Source of the DNA: a virus
Virus record (IMG/VR): IMGVR_UViG_3300022074_000330
Coordinates: 1 to 26,172 of that record
Direction: 5' to 3' (one strand)
DNA: 26,172 nt
Positions 6,465 through 13,300 of this stretch are shown piece by piece. How positions within the stretch are numbered: position 1 is the stretch's first letter; every line of letters begins with the position of its first letter. The position numbers and the translations under genes are program-made. The notes under the pieces are model-generated. The model had not been told where the DNA came from and made no database searches. It saw nothing but the letters and a program-made list of their open reading frames with translations.

Positions 6465-8360
6465 ATGACTAGTATACCATTAGCAGTTAGTTTTGATTGT
6501 ACTCCTCCTGAAAACGCATCAAAAATTCAAAAATCCTTAACTAAATTTTTAAATGGTGCATCAGGAAAGTTAGGTGGCGCTTTTAATATGGTTTCGGGTC
6601 TTGATACTGCAGTGAGTGAAATATCTGCATCCATGACTAGTCTCACAACAAGTATGAGTTCTCTTCTTGAGGATAAATTATCTGAGTTTGTTAGTACAGG
6701 TTTGATGGCAGCAAAGAATTATATTTTTAATACAATCACAAATCCTTTAGCTGCTATCGCACAAAATAATGCATTTTTAACAAGTGCATTTAAACCAATT
6801 GGAAGTCTTTTTGGTGCTTTTGGATGCCTTGGATCTACAATTCAAAAGGCATTAAAGAATACAATCAAAAATTTACTTACCAATATGATAAGTAAAGGAT
6901 TAATTAATCCCCTTGAGTGTGCAGTTGAAGATTTTATTGGTACTATTACTAATAAGATAAGTAGTTTGATGGATGGAATCATTGGTCCTTTAATAGAACC
7001 AATTAATAAGTTATTCAGTATTATTGGAAGTTCCTTTGGATCGATCAAAGATGTTCTTGGAAAGGGTCTAAACATAGTTAATAAATTGAATGGTTTATTA
7101 AATTGTAAAGACAGTGGTGCTAAATGTCATGAGGTTGAGAGTTGGACTTTGAATAAAGGTTCATCAAAACCAGATAGTACGAAGAAAAAACAAAACTTTA
7201 TAACAAAATCTATTGATGCAGGAACAAAAAAAATTGATAATATTAATGATAAACTTGATGATGCGATTGGTAATATTGATGTTCCTAGAATAGATCCAAT
7301 TACTGGAGAGGAAATGGAGGTTACATGTAATGGAGGTAATATTTTAGATTGTGGATTGCCAAGAGTTGAGTTCTTTGGTGGTGGAGGAGAAGGTGCTGCA
7401 GGAGATGTAATACTTGGAAACTTTATTGAAGAACTTGATAAATCAATATCAGAAACAGAAGTTGTTGTAGATGGTGAGACACAACCTGTTGGTAGCATAT
7501 TGGAAGACGTTAAAACAACTGGAGGTATTTTGGGTGTGGATATAACATATCCTGGTGAAGGATACACAAGTGAACCCCTTATCTCATTTGTAGATAATTG
7601 TGATCAAGGTTATGGTGCCTATGGTCGTGCAATAATTGATAAAGATCCAAATTCACCTACTTTTGGACAATTAACTGGTGTTCTTATGTTATCTGAGGGT
7701 GAAAACTACCCAACAGGAGAACAAACTGATGTATTTGTAGATGAAATTGTGGTTGAAAAAGGTGGTTCTGGTTATAAATTAAATGATAAAATAGATGATT
7801 TTGAAATTTGTGGTGTAGATGAAAATGGTTCGATTACAAAAGTATGTACAAATGATAAAGCATATCGTACATTACCATCTTTAGGAGTCAAAAGTTATAC
7901 TGGAAGTGGTGCAATATTAACACCAATTATGACTCGTAAACGTAGACAGTCAGAAGTTATTCAAGTAATTGATTGTATTACACCAAGAAATAATATAGTT
8001 GGATATGTAAATGGAAAAGAGTATAATGGTCCTTTCCATGTGATGCCTAATGGACAAAAGATGACAGGAGCAGTTCATACTGAGAGTGATGATATAATTT
8101 ATAATACACCCCAAGAGAGTTTGAGAGATGGATCACCACAACGTATTAGTTCTACGGAGGTTAATTTTAGATCGATTCAACAATTAGTTCAAGAGAGTGA
8201 ACAAACACAAACAATAGAGAGCACAGATACTTACACTGATCCAGTAGATGATGCGATGGATATGGATACAGACATAGATCCAACACCACCAAGTACACCA
8301 CCAAGTACACCACCAAGTACACCACCAAGTAGTGGTGGAGGTGGAGGATACGGTTATTAA
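6465..8360 (+). CDS. Large virion structural protein with Thr-Pro-Pro-Ser/Gly tail
   Basis: This 631-residue protein is unassigned by name. Residues 1-200 are helical and hydrophobic with repeated Ser/Ile heptads (LTTSMSSLLEDKLSEFVST, NPLECAVEDFIGTITNKISS). Residues about 200-290 are a Lys/Asp-rich coil. From about 345 there are beta segments with a 'G-x-GY' signature (VDITYPGEGYTSEPLISF; IVVEKGGSGYKLND). Cys occurs at scattered positions. The C terminus is four TPPS units followed by GGGGGYGY, a low-complexity tether. Its position between the OB-fold hub gene and the spike-like gene suggests a central baseplate or spike-associated part. The Gly-Tyr motif recurs in the 1783-residue protein at 10399, pointing to a shared fibre-type domain. 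Confidence 0.55.
   Translation: MTSIPLAVSFDCTPPENASKIQKSLTKFLNGASGKLGGAFNMVSGLDTAVSEISASMTSLTTSMSSLLEDKLSEFVSTGLMAAKNYIFNTITNPLAAIAQNNAFLTSAFKPIGSLFGAFGCLGSTIQKALKNTIKNLLTNMISKGLINPLECAVEDFIGTITNKISSLMDGIIGPLIEPINKLFSIIGSSFGSIKDVLGKGLNIVNKLNGLLNCKDSGAKCHEVESWTLNKGSSKPDSTKKKQNFITKSIDAGTKKIDNINDKLDDAIGNIDVPRIDPITGEEMEVTCNGGNILDCGLPRVEFFGGGGEGAAGDVILGNFIEELDKSISETEVVVDGETQPVGSILEDVKTTGGILGVDITYPGEGYTSEPLISFVDNCDQGYGAYGRAIIDKDPNSPTFGQLTGVLMLSEGENYPTGEQTDVFVDEIVVEKGGSGYKLNDKIDDFEICGVDENGSITKVCTNDKAYRTLPSLGVKSYTGSGAILTPIMTRKRRQSEVIQVIDCITPRNNIVGYVNGKEYNGPFHVMPNGQKMTGAVHTESDDIIYNTPQESLRDGSPQRISSTEVNFRSIQQLVQESEQTQTIESTDTYTDPVDDAMDMDTDIDPTPPSTPPSTPPSTPPSSGGGGGYGY
8283..8330 (+). repeat. Four exact 12-bp tandem repeats (TPPS codons)
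   Basis: The unit ACACCACCAAGT occurs four times without change at 8283, 8295, 8307 and 8319. It encodes (TPPS)4 just before a run of glycines. Perfect identity at the DNA level suggests recent slippage expansion, so copy number may vary between related phages. Confidence 0.9.
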
Positions 8361-8362
8361 TT

Positions 8363-8956
8363 ATGACAAGTAAAAGTGAAAGTAGAGTACTAGACGTTTT
8401 CGGACCTAATTTTCTTATTGAAACTAATGGTCCTGTGGGTGTTGGTGGTGGTATTGCATATCAAATTTATTCAGTTACAGACAAAGATTACAAGTGGCAA
8501 CAGGCATTACATGCTAGTGGTCTTGCTACTATGGAAGCAGATGGTAGTTTAGAAATACAAACAGGATCAAAAAATAAAGAGGGGGATGTAAGTTACGTTG
8601 CGATGGCACATAATGGTGACATGGCGATAACTGCTGAAAATGGTTGGGTAAGAATATATGGAAGAAATATTGTGCTACAAGCAGCAGAAGAACTTCATTT
8701 ACAGGGAAATACAGTCAAAATAGGAAATAAAGCAAATGAAACACTTGTTTTGGGAAGAAGAATAGAAATTGGAGATGCAAAAGAGACAAAGGAAGTTGTG
8801 GTTCCAAAAGGTAAAAGAATTACAAGAGAAAGTGGTAATATATTTCTTAAAGCTTCTAAAAATGGTTTATCTGGTATAGGTGCAGTACAGGCTGCTTTTA
8901 TATCTCCATTTAAAAAGGCAGCACTCAAACCTGGTGAATTTACAGGAGGTTTATAA
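8363..8956 (+). CDS. Beta-helical spike-like baseplate protein (gp5 C-terminal-like)
   Basis: This 197-residue protein is two bases after the preceding gene. Residues about 55-140 are short alternating strands with regular Gly/Asn turns: GDMAITAENGWVRIYG, RNIVLQAAEELHLQG, NTVKIG, then ETLVLGRRIEIGD. This resembles the triple-stranded beta-helix needle of T4 gp5 and VgrG proteins. The C-terminal part ends in basic and hydrophobic loops (SPFKKAALKPGEFTGGL). The gp5-like gene at 5616 lacks this needle, so the spike here may be assembled from separate chains. An alternative is a non-spike beta-helical baseplate protein. It is coupled to the collar gene by a TAATG overlap. Confidence 0.55.
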   Translation: MTSKSESRVLDVFGPNFLIETNGPVGVGGGIAYQIYSVTDKDYKWQQALHASGLATMEADGSLEIQTGSKNKEGDVSYVAMAHNGDMAITAENGWVRIYGRNIVLQAAEELHLQGNTVKIGNKANETLVLGRRIEIGDAKETKEVVVPKGKRITRESGNIFLKASKNGLSGIGAVQAAFISPFKKAALKPGEFTGGL

Positions 8957-9849
8957 TGGAAAGACCTACCGATGCCGATAGTCTATTTGAAGACGTATAT
9001 ATCTATGGGAAACTAAATTATGATTTTAAAAATGATGACTTAACCTTTGGAAACGCAACCTTTACAGGTGATATAAATCTTGATGAAATAACTTGTCGTA
9101 ATGCAAATGTAACTGGGATTGCGACAGTCGGAACGAGTTTATATGTTCAAGGCAAATTATTTGATGGTGATGGTGATTTTGGAACAGCAGGTCAACTTTT
9201 ATCATCAGATGGGACAGACACTGTATGGATAGATGCAAACACAACCAGTGTGGCAAATGCAAATAATGTTGGAACTAATGAAAACTCAACAAATGCAGAT
9301 CAGTTTGTAACTTTTGTTGGTGCAAGTAGTGGCAATAATCCAATTCGTGTTGATGCAGGTGTTAAATATAACCCAAGTACAAACACACTCAAAGCAACTA
9401 ATTTTTCTGGTGATGGTTCGTTACTAACAAACATTACCACTGGTCAACTTCAAGGTGCAGGTATATTTGTAACTGGTATGATTGTATTATGGTCTGGTGC
9501 TGCTGATGCGATTCCAACTGGTTTTGTTTTATGTGATGGTAACAATAGCACACCAAATTTATCTGGTAAATTTGTAGTTGGTTATAGTGCTAGTAATGGT
9601 GACTATGATGTGAATGATACTGGAGGTGCAGAAACTGTAACTTTAAGTATTGCTCAAATGCCTAATCATAAACACGATACAACTGTAGATAATACTAAAT
9701 TGTTCCCCTCTAGTGGTCAAACATCAATAGGTTATGGTGGTGCTGGAACTTATCCTGCAACTACATTTTCAATGAGTAATACTGGTGGTGGTGGAGCTCA
9801 TGAGAACAGACCACCATACTACGCACTTTGCTACATTATGAAAACCTAA
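8956..9849 (+). CDS. Phage tail collar domain fibre protein
   Basis: This 297-residue protein has a fibre-like N-terminal part of short repeats (LTFGNATFTGDINLD, TGIATVGTSLYVQG, GTAGQLLSSDGTDTVWID), a 'FSGDGSLLTNI' linker, and a C-terminal tail-collar domain (174-297). The collar domain starts MIVLWSGAADAIPTGFVLCD and contains the metal-site-like MPNHKH (235-240) and the closing HENRPPYYALCYIMK. This family forms the trimeric tip or collar of short tail fibres and receptor-binding proteins. The FxGDGxxLxN linker recurs in the fibre gene at 15771 (FFGDGATLSNL), showing shared modules. It is the last gene of this transcription block. Confidence 0.8.
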   Translation: MERPTDADSLFEDVYIYGKLNYDFKNDDLTFGNATFTGDINLDEITCRNANVTGIATVGTSLYVQGKLFDGDGDFGTAGQLLSSDGTDTVWIDANTTSVANANNVGTNENSTNADQFVTFVGASSGNNPIRVDAGVKYNPSTNTLKATNFSGDGSLLTNITTGQLQGAGIFVTGMIVLWSGAADAIPTGFVLCDGNNSTPNLSGKFVVGYSASNGDYDVNDTGGAETVTLSIAQMPNHKHDTTVDNTKLFPSSGQTSIGYGGAGTYPATTFSMSNTGGGGAHENRPPYYALCYIMKT

Positions 9850-9886
9850 TTGACACAATTGGTGTTCTAGTATTATAATATAAATA
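9850..9886 (+). promoter_or_regulatory. Strong sigma-70 promoter overlapping a late promoter
   Basis: TTGACA (9850-9855) and TATAAT (9874-9879), both exact consensus hexamers, are separated by 18 bases. The last base of TATAAT is also the first base of the canonical late element TATAAATA (9879-9886), 22 bases before the ATG at 9908. This small gap therefore carries what looks like a tandem host-type and late promoter. Confidence 0.65.
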
Positions 9887-9907
9887 TTATGGTTCTAAAA
9901 AGAAAAA

Positions 9908-10036
9908 ATGGACAAAGAAAAAAGTCCGATGGAAAGATTGCATGATGATATTCGTCAAGCAGTAAAAAAAATAGAGGACGATATGGATGATGAAATGGTA
10001 CGCATCCATACAATTGAGAATGATGACGCAGGCTAA
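9908..10036 (+). CDS. Small acidic unknown protein
   Basis: This 42-residue ORF starts 22 bases after the dual promoter. It is highly charged and probably a single helix (MERLHDDIRQAVKKIEDDMD, then DEMVRIHTIENDDAG). It is the first gene behind the strongest promoter in the window. No signal peptide, metal site or known family is seen. The sequence before the ATG is A-rich (AAAAAGAAAAA), with only a weak ribosome site. Its stop codon is part of the next late promoter. Such small, promoter-proximal phage proteins are often regulators or host-directed factors, but that is only a possibility here. Confidence 0.55.
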   Translation: MDKEKSPMERLHDDIRQAVKKIEDDMDDEMVRIHTIENDDAG

Positions 10037-10039
10037 ATA
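10032..10039 (+). promoter_or_regulatory. Late promoter GCTAAATA
   Basis: GCTAAATA overlaps the stop codon of the 42-residue gene and lies 21 bases before the GTG at 10060. The spacing supports that GTG as the real start of the next gene. Confidence 0.5.
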
Positions 10040-10059
10040 ATTTACCTGCGTAAAAATCT

Positions 10060-10359
10060 GTGTACAAACTCTCTACTAAATTTTGCTGGTATGATGACAG
10101 TAAAATCATCGTAAAGATGTTTTTCATCAATGGACTACCATTTACTTTTGATGAATTACCATTTGGACACACATGGGATGAAGAACTCTGTAGTGTAGCA
10201 GACGAAAACCCTTGTTATGACCCAGAATACATGTATAAAGCATATGGGTATTTGATGTTAGAAGAATTGCACCCTCTATATTTTCCAGTTGAGTTGGAAA
10301 ATCCAGAACTCTTGCCTGATGATTTAGAGTATCTCTACGAACAGGAAGAATCTACCTAA
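10060..10359 (+). CDS. Acidic aromatic-rich unknown protein
   Basis: This 99-residue protein begins with GTG, chosen because the late promoter GCTAAATA is 21 bases upstream; an internal ATG at 10117 would be 78 away. The N-terminal part is beta-like and aromatic (TKFCWYDDSKIIVKMFFING). The rest is very acidic, with many Tyr, Leu and Pro residues (YMYKAYGYLMLEELHPLYF) and a final DDLEYLYEQEEST. No family is recognised. It sits alone between two late promoters and immediately before the giant structural gene, so a virion-assembly or small structural role is possible. Confidence 0.55.
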   Translation: MYKLSTKFCWYDDSKIIVKMFFINGLPFTFDELPFGHTWDEELCSVADENPCYDPEYMYKAYGYLMLEELHPLYFPVELENPELLPDDLEYLYEQEEST

Positions 10360-10366
10360 CTAAATA
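10359..10366 (+). promoter_or_regulatory. Late promoter ACTAAATA
   Basis: ACTAAATA starts at the last base of the preceding gene's stop codon and is 33 bases before the ATG at 10399. It is probably the late promoter of the 1783-residue structural gene. Confidence 0.55.
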
Positions 10367-10398
10367 GATCATAGGAATATTTTGTCAAAAATAAAGCG

Positions 10399-13300
10399 AT
10401 GCCTCTTAATAAACTAGAGAATTTTATAAAGAATACCGAAGGTCGTATTCTTTATGTGAATCCAAATGATATTGACTCGACTGATGCGATTACGAATCAG
10501 GGTAATTCACTAGCGCAACCATTTAAAACAATTCAAAGGGCTTTACTTGAGTCTGCTAGATTTTCATACGTACGAGGAAAAAATAACGATTTAATAGAAA
10601 GAACAACAATATTAATATATCCTGGTGAGCATGAGATAGATAATAGACCTGGTTTTGGAATCAAAAATGTTGGTGGAACCGCAACAGCAGTATCACCCTC
10701 TGGTTCAGAAACAGCAGCACAAACAACACTTACATTAAATTTAACCTCTAATTTTGATTTAGATCAAGAAGATAATATACTTTACAAATTCAATAGTATT
10801 AATGGTGGTGTAATTGTACCTCGTGGCACATCAATCGTTGGACTCGATTTAAGAAAGACAAAGATAAAACCAAAATATGTTCCAAATCCAACTGATTTAT
10901 CAGCACCTGCGACTGCATTATTCAGAGTTACTGGTACTTGTTATTTCTGGCAGTTTTCTATTTTTGATGCTGATGAAAGTAAGGTAGTTTATACTGATCC
11001 TGTAGATTTTTCTGCGAATAATCAATCAATACCAAGTTTTTCACACCATAAACTAACTTGTTTTGAGTATGCAGATGGTGTTAATAAAATTGATAGATTC
11101 AATTTAACAGATTTAGAAATTTATTATAGTAAACTATCTAATGCGTTCAATATCGCATCTACAAGAGATATTGATCAGAAGTTCCCAACTTCAACAGATG
11201 GTTTTGCAGCACAAAGACCAGAATTTGAGATTGTTGGTGCGTTTGCTTCAGATCCAATTGCGATTTCCGTAATTAAATCTGGTGATGGTAGCACAGCGGG
11301 GACTGTTGTTACAGTCACAACATCAACTCCACATGGATTTAGTAGTGGTACACCAATTAAAATCAACGGTGTATCGTCGCCAGAATATAACATATCAACA
11401 AAAGTAGCAAGTATTCTTGCAGAAGATGAGTTTACATATCTACTACCATCAGTTCCAGCAACTTTACCAGCAACACCAACTCCAACAACAAATCAAACAA
11501 TCACCATAGAAACTGATACAGTTACAGGTGCATCACCTTATATCTTTAACGTATCACTTCGTTCTGTATTTGGAATGAATGGTGTTCTTGCTGATGGTGC
11601 AAAAGCAACTGGATTCAAGAGTATCGTTGTAGCACAGTTCACTGGTGTATCTTTACAGAAAGATGATCGAGCATTTGTAAAATATAATCCATCTTCAAGA
11701 AAATTTGAAAGTATTACAATAAATCTAGCAAAGGGTGCATTACTTCCTAAAGAATCATCATCACTAGATGTTAATAAGGTTTACCATTTGGATACTAACG
11801 CAGTTTATAGAACTGGTTGGAAAACTGCACATATAGCGATGAAGAATGATGCAATCATGCAGATTGTGTCAGTGTTTGCGATTGGATTTAATCGTCACTT
11901 CTCTGCTGAATCTGGTAGTGATGCATCAGTTACGAACTCAAACTCCAACTTTGGACAGATTTCTCTAACATCTGATGGATTTAAAGAAACTGCATTTAGT
12001 AAGGATGACGCTGCATTTATCAGTAATATAATCACACCAAAAGCAATTACTGATACACCAGTAAACGTTGATTGGCAATCATTTGATGTTGGATTAACCA
12101 CAGCAGTTGGTATTTCAAGTCACTTGTACCTATTTGGATTTAATGATGTTGATGATAAACCACCTGTTGTAATTCAAGGTTATCGTGTTGGTGCAAAAGA
12201 AACTGATGTAATATCAGTCAATACTGGAACTGTCAAGAACGCATCAATCGTGATGAGTGATAATGTTGTGAGTTCTGCATCGACTGTTGTTACTGGTACA
12301 AATATAAGTAAAAAGACATTTAGAGTTGAATCTGGTCCTTCATTCGTACAAAATAATTCTGCAACATCTAATATCTTTACGATTGGAACTCATACAATAC
12401 AAACAGGTGAAAAGGTAAGATTATTCAGTGATGATGGTGATTTACCAGAAAATATAGAACCTAATACAGTTTACTTTGCGATTAGAGTATCAGCAACAGA
12501 AATTAAGTTAGCATCATCTGTTACTAACGCAGAAAATGGTGTTGCAATTACAGTATTTAAAGGAACAAAATTATTCATAGAGAGTCGAGTATCAGATAAA
12601 ACATCAGGTGATATTGGTTCACCAATACAGTATGATACTGTCAATAAAAACTGGTTCTTACATTCTCATACTACGAACGATATTTTTACAGAATTTTCAA
12701 CTAAAGGTGTTAATGAATTAGGTTCTAAGAGTAATGTATCATTTATCTCAAGGACTGTTGATCCACGTTCATTAGATGAGAGGTTATATACTGTTCGTGT
12801 TGTAGTTCCAAAAGAGGCATCAAACGCAAAAGATCCTAATGATGGATTTGTTATTCAAGAATCAAGTAGCACAGGAGCAACTGCAAATACTGATTTCTCT
12901 GCATCAACAATTACAGCATCAGATGTATTCTTTGAAAGAAATCCAAGATTTATCAGTACTTGTTCCGCATCAGGTAGTACAATATCAGTCAGAACTGAAA
13001 TACCTCATAATTTAAATGTGAGTGATAGAGTTAATATTCTAAATGTTAAGAGTTCTGCAAATACTACAGGTGTTGGAAATTCAGCATATAACGGAACATT
13101 TACAGTCACAGCAATATCAAATGATAAAGAGTTTCAATACTCAACCACTGATGTTGATGGTAAGACACATACTGCAGGTGATTTTACAAGTGATACTGCA
13201 ACTAGATCGATTGATTTACCAAGATTCCAAAGAAATGATTTACAATCTAATCACTACATTTATCGTAGTGAAGTAATTAGTGAATACATTAAGGATGTTC

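Noticed and set aside
6449-6472. Mini-ORF MSKKDYD before the 631-residue gene
   Set aside because: It is seven codons only and ends across the real ATG. At most it could be a leader, with no further support.
7127-7567. Minus-strand open frame of 146 codons
   Set aside because: It is low complexity in Ser/Pro and opposite a well-supported structural gene, so it is a shadow frame.
9851-9867. Small inverted repeat ACAC-aattg-GTGT as a terminator of the collar gene
   Set aside because: It has four base pairs and no T-tract, and it overlaps the consensus -35 TTGACA, so the promoter reading explains the sequence better.
9889-9945. Short ORF beginning ATGGTTCTAAAAAG after the dual promoter
   Set aside because: It encodes only 18 Lys/Arg-rich residues. 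It overlaps the better 42-residue ORF at 9908, and its ATG is too close to the late promoter.
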